Source of the DNA: Blasia pusilla
Lineage: Eukaryota; Marchantiophyta; Marchantiopsida; Blasiales
Assembly: GCA_050084515.1 (NCBI GenBank)
Contig: CM114271.1
Location: 27,218,001-27,282,000 of the forward strand
DNA length: 64,000 nucleotides
Direction: 5' to 3'
The position numbers were made by a program, and so were the translations under genes. Under the pieces are notes generated by a model, which saw only the letters and a list, made by a program, of their open reading frames with translations, did not search any database and was not told the origin of the DNA. Of the stretch, positions 43,306-52,668 are shown in pieces. The number at the start of each line of letters is the position of its first letter. The stretch's first letter is position 1.

Positions 43306-44906
43306 TCATAATGCTAAGTATCCTTGCATTGGAGATGACAAAGTCGTTGAATGAGTTACAAATCGCATATCTTGAAGCGCCCTTCTGTTTCTTTGAGAAG
43401 CAACCCTTCGAGCCTTCTTATATGCAAGCTTCTCAGTTTCCTCCGAAATCCGTATAGAAGATGGAGCACTATATGAAATATGGTGATCATGCTCCACATT
43501 AGGTAAAGAGACTACATTGGTGATGTCTGCGAATGGTCTTTTTTCATTTTGCCTCAATGGTTCCTCTTGAGATTCATGCATCTTGTGACAATATCAACCA
43601 TCTGACCAAAATATGTATTGTCAATATATAGAAAAATAATAGAAGAAAAGTGAACAATTTGTAAACAAAATTTATACTCAAGATTTGGTCTGTGAATATT
43701 ATAATCTATATTAAAAAATAAATTTACACATAACTGAAGTTTTTATAAAAATCTGAAATAGGAAAATCATTCTAACGGGCAATGAGACTCGGCCGTACTC
43801 ATCTCACTTGAGTCCTTAGAGCAAATTGTATGACAATCACTAATTTCCCATGACCCCGACCCGCAACAATCACGTACAAATGAATGGCTAGATGCTATAG
43901 GGTCTGAGGAAGGGATTCAATCATGTGTGGAATCTGTATCTCCTTCTCCCTCATTACTTCCAACTACTTCTTGTGAAATAGAATGATGATTCACCACAGG
44001 TGTGGTTAAAATCCTAGATGCACTCTCATCATAACTACAACTCTAACCATTTCTCAAAGGGCTTATGCTAAAATTAGGAGCATTAATCCCATTTTCGAAA
44101 ATTGGCAATGGTACATAGCTAGGACTTAAAACCTTATCCATATTTTCAAAAATCGGCGATGGAACATAACCACGACTTGAAGCATTATTCCTATTTTCAA
44201 CGATCGGCGATGGGACATACTCCGGACTTGATATTTGTATCACCTCTACGACGTCGACATCTATAGGTGTATAATCCCTTTCTTGTTCATCAAGAGGAAC
44301 GTAGAACTCACCATCGCTAAAGCGTAATTCGTCAACACTCATTTATAAAGTATCCTGCATTATCCACACAATTATTTTAATAAAAGAAAATTTTCAAAAT
44401 AATAAAAGAAATACTCAATAGAAAAGGATACTAAATCTCCACACCTGAATATTAGAACACAAGCTGAGAAGACTTACTTTTTTGACTCACTCTACTCCCA
44501 AAGAAATGAAACTTGATCGTTTGCTCAACTCAACAATCTCAAACAGACATATATGAGAACAAAACGAACATGGATTTGATGATTAATTGGATATACACAA
44601 TAGATAGTACTCTCTAGGCTACTTATCTCCAATATCTCGACTATATGCACTTATGTCTAAATCCCCACAATCCATACACCTATATTCCAGGTCGAACCCA
44701 TCACCAACATACCATCCCTCGGAATCATAGAGGGAAGTGGAGGAATATTCTCCATCGTCAAGTTCTTCAAGACCAAGACAAATATCTACAGAATATCTCT
44801 CATTACTATTGAGAGTAATCACAATTTCCTCGCCTATTGAGACTTCTCTAACCTCATGAGTCTCATTGAAACCATTTGAAATAGGAGCAAAAAATTTAGG
44901 GTCCAC
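43306..44906 (-). pseudogene. Helitron 1 N-terminal exon-like frames
   Basis: Three minus-strand frames precede the Rep region. 44,906-44,619 is acidic (SIGEEIVITLNSNERY, DLEYRCMDCGDLDIS). 44,342-44,043 carries three internal repeats YVPSPIFEN / YVPLPIFEN. 43,581-43,306 has ADITNVVSLPN and KKARRVASQRNRRAL, like N-termini of plant Helitron proteins. They may be separate exons; splice junctions were not defined. Confidence 0.45.
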
Positions 44907-45252
44907 ATCAAATAATTTTTGTTTCCTTTCAAAGCGAGATAATGAAAATATATGTTCATCTCTCTACCAAATATTCAGGACTCGTATTTATTACAATTTC
45001 TTCCACAATTATCGGCCTCTTGCATCTCGATGAGAGAGTTGACATGGCGTAAGCTAGTTAGGCTCACTCCGCATAGGCAATATTATTCACTGCAAATTTA
45101 AAAAGAGCATATTAAAATTTCAACATAAATTAGATAATTCAAGAAAAAAAAAACTACTAATATAATTTCATAAGACTCAAATAATAAAAACGCTATAAAA
45201 TTTGTAAGAGAACCAAATCCGGGCATAAGAAAAAAGATTTTCATAACTAAAA

Positions 45253-45537
45253 CCCAAAGTCCCCCTAGCTCTTGACATATCTCAGGGCTATGTGAGTAAG
45301 GCCGAGTCATGAAGTGCGGGCCAATTGGGTCGGGTTCGAGCCCCGCTTCGAGCAGGAATATGTTTCCACACTGCCCATCCTCTAGTGGCATTGACAACTG
45401 ATAAAGGTCACCCACGTAACTTGCAAGTAGCAAAACGAGATGGTCGCGTTTTTCCGCTCTTGTAGTCTCCGCGGGTAGTTGAGGGATGAACGTAAGGGTT
45501 CTAGAGGACATAAATTCGATTCAAGAAAAAAAAAAAC
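45253..45537 (+). repeat. SINE-like unit with B box and A-rich tail
   Basis: GGTTCGAGCCC at 45,333-45,343 fits a Pol III B box. AGGCCGAGTCA at 45,299 resembles a tRNA-Ser-like A box. The unit ends CAAGAAAAAAAAAAA at about 45,535. The opening words CAAAGTCCC(C)CTAGCTCTTG and the tail with ACTACTAATATAA both recur around 45,600 and 45,139, suggesting adjacent copies or a tandem duplication of about 385 bp. Confidence 0.4.
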
Positions 45538-45662
45538 TACTAATATAAGCTAGGAAGAAAGAGCTATAAAATTTGAAAGAAGGGGATCATGGTTTGTCGC
45601 AAAGTCCCGCTAGCTCTTGCTACGTTCGAGAACAATGAAGTGGTGAGCAGTAGCTCACCCCT

Positions 45663-46540
45663 CCCGGCGGTATGGTCGCACCGACCTCATATGGAGTTTC
45701 TGCATTCTTGGGGGGGAATTGTGAGGCATTGACTCGCCCATTATGCTCTAGATACGGGCATGCTGGACTTCTACACTCCAAGGCTCCAACGCATTGGCGG
45801 CGGGAGACAATCCAAGGACCATCTAGAATTGAAGCACTAGTTTCGTTGAAGCCTGCACCATCAATGACAATTAGACTTTCTATCCATAACCTTCAAGCGT
45901 CCTCCATCTATCATTTGAGCAGGAGCAACAAGTGGAAGCAACTCAAAAATGCAATTACCATCGTACGTGGGCGGCAGCTCGTCGACAAGAATGTACTTGA
46001 ATATTTTAAAGGGCAAAGACGATAGCAAACTATTTCCTGATACACACAAGAGGAACGAGTAGGCGGACAGAGGGCCCGGTAGGTGTCCGACAGATCCACT
46101 GAGGTTGACGACATCCGGAATGTCTTCAGGAAGTACAACATTGTTACGAGCGTGTGAAGTTGGAGTCGATGCCGGATCTACTGAGCTAGGAGTTGCAAAC
46201 GTAGAGCTCAGTGCACTAGGAAATTCTCGACCGTCTACTTAGGAAACAGAGGAATTCAGAGGCAAGCGGTAAACTCTGTTTTGACCATTGCTAGAGGTAG
46301 GAGATTCCATTCTTTACAGTTTGCAATCACTGGTTGGACTGTCTCTCCTATTATGTCCTCCGTACAGTCCACCCTAACATCCTTGGATACAAAGACGGTT
46401 CTAATTTGGAGAAGAAATCGAACTGAGAGAAAATTTTCATCCATTGGTATGAAAGACTCACGAGCTTGCGATCGAACTATTTCTGATTGAGGAAGGGCCG
46501 CTAGATGACTGCCACAAGTGAGCTTCATATAATTATCCAT
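45663..46540 (-). pseudogene. MULE transposase, copy D (N-terminal fragment)
   Basis: The ATG at 46,540 starts MDNYMKLTCGSHLAALPQSE. The frame holds FLLQIRTVFVSKDVRVDCTE, DIIGETVQPV and, frameshifted, TPTSHARNNVVLPEDIPDVVNL, the best-preserved N-terminus of the family here. It ends at about 45,663 before the HVGSHTHP region, joined to SINE-like sequence. No catalytic core. Confidence 0.7.
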
Positions 46541-46602
46541 TCCCAGAAGATTCCACCGGGATGAGACTGAGATTAAGAATGAGAATGTGAATGAGAATGT
46601 TT

Positions 46603-46610
46603 AATTTATA
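46603..46610 (-). promoter_or_regulatory. TATA box of MULE transposase gene, copy D
   Basis: TATAAATT on the minus strand, 63 bp upstream of the ATG at 46,540, in the conserved GAATGAGAATGTTTAATTTATAGTGAA-type setting. Confidence 0.6.
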
Positions 46611-47060
46611 GTGAATAGTGACTCAGATTCTCCTAACAGAATTTGACTGACAAGATGTTGTTTGCTAAGTGAGATTGTCAGACGGAATGGATTCAATCCT
46701 CTTGGAACCTGTTGGAGTCCGATGGGTTGTAGAATCTGGGAATCAGACACGTGGGTTGCGAAGCTCAGAGTTCCATTTTTGTTAGTGTCCCAATGCGAGT
46801 TGCAACCTTTTAGAGTCCGTTGGGTTGGTATCCCCTTCTTGTCCGACCAATGTGATTTGAGTCGAGATTGCTAGCATCAAACACGAGACATCGCATGGAT
46901 TTGCTACGGCAACCCATTGGGGACTGTTACGGGATCCAAAGGTACCTAACCTTGCTTTCCCTTTTGAATCTCGAGTCGATTTCTCTTATTCAATTAACCG
47001 TCCAAACCGTGAGTGCAATTTTGCGGTATGTTGGGAAGTGGACAACTTCGCGTAGACCTT

Positions 47061-47640
47061 GTAACCCGTCGGAGGGCAACGGGTTGCCTTGGAACTATGC
47101 TTTGTTACATTGTTACCCGAGGGAGAGAAAAGCGTGCAACTTTTCGGTATTCGACTGGTTGCCGGTACCTCTCCTTGTAACCCGAAGATGAGGGAAGCGT
47201 GCAACCCGTCGACCTCCGACGGGTTGCGCGGGCACCTTGCCTTGTAACGCCAACATGCAGGAAGCGTGAAACCCGTAGGCCTCCGACGGGTTTCACGGGT
47301 ACCTCGCCTTGTTATCCCAAGACGAGGGAAGCGTGCAAACCCCCGGTCTTCGACGGGTTGCGTGGGTACCTTGGGTTGTTACCCCAAGACGGGGGAGGCG
47401 TGCAACCCCCCGGTCTCCGATGAGTTGCGCGGGTACCTCGCGTTGTTACCCGAAGACGGGGGAGGCGTGCAACCTGTCGGTCTCCGACGGGTTGCCAAGG
47501 TAGCTTGGCTTGTTACCCGAGGAGGACGGATGCGTGCAACCCATGGGTCTCGGACAAGTTTCCTGGGCAACTCGCCCTGCATCCCCAAGACGCGGAAAAC
47601 GTCCAACCCGTCGGAGACCGTCGGGTTGGCCGGGTTCCTA
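47061..47640. repeat. 67-bp tandem palindrome array, copy D
   Basis: Palindromes begin at 47,136, 47,201, 47,268, 47,335, 47,402, 47,469, 47,536 and 47,603: spacing 65, then six times about 67 bp. Each unit is a hairpin (GCAACCCNNCGGTCTCCGACGGGTTGC type, degenerate) plus a linker with GGGTACCT-GCCTTGTTACCC-AAGACG. A looser unit lies at 47,061. It occupies the same position as the arrays of elements II and III. Confidence 0.9.
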
Positions 47641-47699
47641 CGTCCAAAGTTCCATAATGGCCGATACGTCACCGTCGGTACGCCGATACGCCGGTGCGA

Positions 47700-47736
47700 C
47701 CTAACGGTCAGCTCAACGGCTCAAAAAGTATAAATA
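47700..47736 (+). promoter_or_regulatory. Core promoter of ParB-MTase copy 4: MSA motif plus TATA box
   Basis: CCTAACGGTCA (47,700-47,710) is a perfect MSA match. The second motif, CTCAACGGCTC (47,712-47,722), is degenerate. TATAAATA is at 47,729-47,736. Spacing is as in copies 2 and 3. Confidence 0.6.
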
Positions 47737-47960
47737 CCCGAGGTTTCGCTCATTTCCATTTTTTGTTTCGCGATTTCATGTGCTCTTCCGCGCAGTAGCT
47801 GACCATATACCAAGGGGAGTGAGGAGGGTGAGGGCTCTTCATCACGAAACACAAAGAGAGTTGGGTCTAGGGTCACGGCGACTCATCGCGAGACCATTCG
47901 AGGGAATTTTTTTGCACAGAAAGAGACTAGACTGTCAAGGAGGAAGCATTGACGAGAACC

Positions 47961-49064
47961 ATGACGAGGAAAAAAACGCAAGCAAGCAAGGTAGGGAGCA
48001 TCACTCCCAAGTCCATGAGGACTCCTGCGTCACCATCTCCATGGCCGCGTTTGGCCAATGAGATAAGGCAGCAAGAGATAGAGGAGCGAGAAAGGGAAAC
48101 AGATATGCACATGCATGAGCTTCTTGCAAAACCTATTCTGGAGGCGCTCAAAAAACAAAACGCTGAGGCCGAGGCATCGCAGGCCTTGAAGAAAAGAGTC
48201 ACCGACAAGAAATGTGAGAAAAGCGTCTGGACGCGTCCGTGAGGAGAGCACAATTGGCAAAAGCTCGAAGGGAAAAAGCCATTGCCATTGAAGAAAGCCT
48301 TGCTCGTCCAACAGAGAGAATGTTGAGATGTAGGAAATGACCCTGATGAAGTCTGGGGACACCATGAATATAGAATCGGCTAAGGAAACGGCCAAAGTTC
48401 AAGTGACGGACAATGAGGTCATGAAGACGGCAAGCGTGGAGATGGTGGACATCTCTGACGAAGCACAAGAAGAGTCTTCCTCGTCTTTGAGCCCAGCCAA
48501 AGAAATTGGATCGATGAGTTTCATGTGGACTTGCGAGCTGCTGTCCTAGAGCAGTTGGCGGGCCAAGACAACGACCCAATCTTTGAGCGGATAAGCAACG
48601 TTTGAGTTATTTGAAGGCCCATGATGCAATTCATTGGTAAAATATTGTAGTTTATTGACTTGGGCCCCATTGTGGCAGGTTGTTAAGCACATGTCACTGA
48701 TGGAGGGCCAGAACGCCCTGAGAATTTCACTTTGCCGATTGTAGACAATGGAGTACGTCCGCAAAATTCAGTTGGAGGAGTATATTGCAAAGCTGAAACA
48801 GTCGGCAGCGACAACATCCTACGTCAACAGCTTCCCTCCGTTCTATGTTCATGAATGATCATGGAACCCAAGTGCTGGTGACGGAAGAGGATTTGAAAGC
48901 GCTTGATACATTCTAGAGGATGAGAGATCGGGAGTTCAGAAGAGCGATTGAGGGGACGTAATTTAGCTGGATGCGGAACCTTTACTTCTTCATATGGAAT
49001 GGAAACAACAGGTACATGGCATGGACCCAATTTGCAGAGGAGCGCCCAAATTCATTGGAGGCGT
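47961..49064 (+). pseudogene. ParB-MTase copy 4, 5' part (exons 1 and 2)
   Basis: Exon 1 from ATG 47,961 reads MTRKKTQASKVGSITPKS, coiled coil, then a frameshift near 48,230. It resumes as MTLMKSGDTMN to about 48,590, where the donor is ATAAG instead of GTAAG. The acceptor TTGTGGCAG| is at 48,679. Exon 2 (48,680-49,064) has the ParB-like block with GNNRYMAW in place of GNHRFMAW, plus stops. It is cut at EERPNSLEA by the LTR insertion at 49,065. Confidence 0.7.
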
Positions 49065-50337
49065 TGTCGTATAGTGAAATCAACCAGTGTGTAAACTCCT
49101 TCGTCATTAAGTGTTAGATAGAGTTTCATTAGTATTAAGTAAATTGGCTTAGAAAAAGGAGATTCTTATGTTTAAACCTCTTTATGGTGCCTCTTTTATG
49201 CGGGCCCAACTTAAGGAAAAGGAGGTAATAAATAAAAGATGACTTTATAAAAGTAAAGTAGTTGTTTTAATGAAAAGCAAAAGTAGTCTTGGTTGGTTGC
49301 TAGGTTAGTTGGGGTAATTTGGAAAATATCAAGTGGGTAAAAGAGGATATTTTGGAAGAGATAAGAGGAAATCTACTTGTGTCAAAATGTGATTGGCTAA
49401 GCCTTGAGAGGAAGTCATGTGGCACAAGATAAGATAAGCTCTATTTCGTATTCTTGTGGATCCCTTGTGAATATATAAAGAGGAGGGACCTTCAAGGGTT
49501 CATCACCTTCTATTCCACATCTTAAGTCTCTCGTGTCTCTTTTGAGTGTATGGCTTTGGGATTGCTTGCTCTTCCAATGAGAGTGGATCACCCCTCTTGG
49601 GATAGTAACTTGACCATGGTCTATTCTTCGAGAGATTTCTAGAGTGTGGTATGTGTGTGTGGAGATGAGAGGTTTGTCACCGTAGAGGAGTTTAGTCATA
49701 CAAAAATAGCGGATGTTTTGGCTTGTTACTTCCCCAATGAGAGTGGATTACCCCTCTTGGGAGAATAACTCCGCCAAAACCCATTCTTGAGGAGAGTAGA
49801 GAATGTGTGTCAAACATGGATAGGAGTGGAGCACGAGCTGTGCCCGACTTTCCTTTCCTCAATCCTTACCATGTCAAGGTACTCTTTGTAGATAGGCACT
49901 GATTCACTTGCTATTTAGTTTATCACTTTGGGGATGCGTTCATGAACCAGGTCATGCAATCTCCAACTCCGGTGATTCTTCCTATTGTCACATATGGAAG
50001 GACATGGGATTGTACTTTGTATGTCCATATATAGCAATCCATGGATGTCAATAGGCCTGCTCAAGTAGAGTTTAACACTAGTTGTGCTATCTTCCTCGTG
50101 TACAAGCGTAAAATAGTTTATAGGGATTTTATAGTTAGGAATTTTGGGGTCCGATGTTACGAAGAAGTGATTGCCTCGGCACTTCCATTTGTGATACCTG
50201 TCGTGAGAGAATGGAGAGTGTATATCATAATTTTGTATTGAAAAAGGAGAACTTATTAGAGAGTTCACCTTGCATCGACTGCATCTACCGCAGCTAGAAG
50301 GCCCGCCCTTGCTCGAAGAAAGACTCTCGACACGACA
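49065..50337 (+). mobile_element. LTR of a retrotransposon inserted in ParB exon 2
   Basis: The start TGTCGT and end ACGACA are inverted, as expected for LTR ends. A TATATAAAG is at about 49,472. Two bases after the end comes TGGTGCTTCCACTGAGAGC, a candidate primer-binding site. Length is about 1.27 kb. No matching 3' LTR occurs in the window. Confidence 0.65.
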
Positions 50338-50403
50338 AATGGTGCTTCCACTGAGAGCTCTTTGAGGCGGTAGTTTGTGTTTGCAAGTTGGAGTCTTATC
50401 AAG

Positions 50404-51909
50404 ATGACTACTTTTGGGAGTACTTCATCAATGGGAACTGAGGGAGCTGAGGATCTTCTCCGAACTTTGACAACATTGTTGAGCCAACAAGGAGGAGTTC
50501 ACATCGGAGAGCAAAGATCAACAAGGGCTCTCCAAGCGATTGTGAAGAAGTTGGGGAGATTTGATGGCAAGAACATCACCAAGTATGTTCGAGAGTACGT
50601 CTGTAAGATGGAGGTAAACCGTGTACCCAAAGGTAATATGGTGTCAAGTTTTGAGTTAGCTGTAATATCAGAGATCCGTAGTCAAGTAAAGAAGTTGAGA
50701 GCAGAAAATCCAACCTCATGGGAGGAGTAGGAATAGTTGCTGAAAGGAGAATTCTTCGATGATGATGTGGATCGGGTGACTAAGAGGAGTTTTCTAGAAT
50801 GGATAGAGCAACGTCCAAGGAAGGGAATGACTCCAAATGAATTGTTGCGTGAGTTTGAGAAGCGGTTTTTTCAGCTTTCTCCTTCTGAAAGGGCAACTCT
50901 AGACTTGAGGAAAACCGAGTTATTCCTTGAGGCGGCAGATGAGAATTTGGAGGACAAGCTTTTCATAATGTTGGCGGACAAGAATGAAGAAGGAGGTGTC
51001 AGCACTAATTGGAAGAAAGTGGAAGAAGTTGTTGCTATCCTCACAAAGCAAAGTCGGAGTAGAGGTAGAACCACAATATTCAAGTCGGAGGTACCAATTT
51101 CAAATACATTGCCTAAGCCCATGCGTGCAAAGCTTGAAGATTCTACCATTGATGAGTTGGTGAAAGGTTTGAGAGAGTTGAGAGTAGAAATGGCTGAGCT
51201 TAAACTTGATAGGAATCCTAGTGTTGGTGCTCCTTCAACAAGTAAGAACTTTGTGAGAAGATGTATATGGTGTGATAGTGTTGAGCATCAACGTCGAGAA
51301 TGTGAAGAATTTTCAGAAGCTCTTAGAAATGGAATGGTAAACTTCAAAGATGGGAAGATTCATTCAACGCAGACTGGTATACCGTTGAATACCAACTTTG
51401 GTAGAGGAGGTATGAAAGGCTTAGTGAGAAGTCAAGTAGGAGTTGCCACTACGACATTAGATTCTGATACCTTTGCAGTAAAAGTTGAAGCGCCTATTGT
51501 ATCTGTAGCTAAAAGTGAATCATTAGAATTTCCTCGAGAAGTTATGATACGAGGGGCAGAGACTATCCGTCATCTGACTGGATGGGATGATCCAGTGGAA
51601 GCTGGGTGTGTTAAAGCATACCTAGCACAAGAGGAACATGTGAGTTGGCAAGATGCTAGTGTGGAGGAGAAGAGGAGACGCGACAATGATGGTGTTGATG
51701 CTGAGGAAGCCGCAAGAAGAGCAAGGACCTTAAGAAGAAAAGGACAACCGGAGGCGCAGCCATCAAGAGAAGAAGGATCTTCCACATCTGAATCTGTGAG
51801 GGATTCTCATGCCAAAGAAGCAGGGACCAAGGAGAACGAATTGAGGTCTCCTCAGAAGACCAAGGGTAAGACTCCTACATACACAAATTTAAAGGAGATT
51901 CTTCCTTAA
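50404..51909 (+). pseudogene. Retrotransposon gag with CCHC zinc knuckle
   Basis: The frame begins MTTFGSTSSMGTEGAEDLL, passes in-frame TAGs at 50,728 and 50,734, and continues to a stop at 51,907. It includes a helical capsid-like region (PNELLREFEKRFFQLSPSE) and the knuckle CIWCDSVEHQRREC (C-x2-C-x4-H-x4-C) near 51,268-51,309, followed by a Lys/Glu-rich tail. No protease, reverse transcriptase or integrase follows, so the element is truncated on its 3' side. Probably Ty3/gypsy, by gag type only. Confidence 0.75.
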
Positions 51910-51920
51910 TTTTAATTGCT

Positions 51921-52640
51921 TCAACCCGTTGTTGTTAAACGGGTTGCATAATTGGAAAGCTTCAAGCAAACCGTCGGAGTTCGACCGGTTTCCTGGTGGC
52001 CAAGCAAACCGGAGAAAGCCGAGATACCGAAACCAGTCCACCATCGAGGGGTGTAAAAATGAGTGCATGATTTATATGTTCTGCAAACCGTCGGACCCTG
52101 ATGAGTTGTTAAACTAGTGGTAACAAATCATTGGACGCCTAGAAGTAACTCGTCGGAGTCCGACGAGTTGTTGGACTGTCCGCTATTTTTTGGATGTTTT
52201 TGGCCGAAAGCAACTTGTCGGACTCCGACGGGTTGCATTTTTCCCCCACGGGTAGGTGGTTGGAGTAGGAGAGGTTGCTTTTAGGCATCCAATTCCAACT
52301 TTACAATGAATTGCGCAACTTGTCGGACTCCGACGGGTTGATATGTGCAATTTTTTTCCGGAAACCAGTCTCCGAATGGAAATCATTTTACAACCCGTCG
52401 GAGTCTGACGGGTTCTAGCCAAGGACTTAAACGGATGGACCAAAAAGTCACAAATCCGAGTGCAATCTGTCAAACTCTGATGGGTTGCAATTATGTCTCA
52501 AAATTTGCCTGAATGTTGCAATAAGTGTAACAGAAAAAAAGTTGTTGCGACCCGTTGCACTTGGACGGGTTGCAATATTTTTCTCTGTGCTACCATTTCG
52601 ACCACCAGATGTTGCGACCAGTCGGAGTCCGACGGGTTGC
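51921..52640. repeat. Palindrome cluster, remains of intron 2 of copy 4
   Basis: Units at about 51,921, 51,967, 52,084, 52,147, 52,211, 52,315, 52,391, 52,461, 52,548 and 52,614. From 52,080 on it aligns with the copy 1 intron from 1,411 (TGCAAACCGTCGGACCCTGA; GTTGTTAAACTAGTGG). So the retrotransposon fragment replaced about 120 bp covering the end of exon 2. Confidence 0.8.
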
Positions 52641-52668
52641 AGGACCCCGGTAGCTTGCAATAATTCTT

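Larger units (their letters stand above)
38921..45000 (-). mobile_element. Helitron 1, decayed
   Basis: Minus-strand RepHel pieces between 45.0 and 39.3 kb, with a hairpin of GCCGTGCACGGC (38,927-38,938) at the expected 3' end, a typical place for the Helitron terminal hairpin. A clear CTRR end and a 5' TC end were not recognised. It is a non-autonomous relic: the helicase core is deleted and the Rep active site broken. Confidence 0.7.

Noticed and set aside
45301-45350. Functional tRNA gene
   Set aside because: Only A and B box-like words are found; no acceptor stem or anticodon arm folds convincingly.
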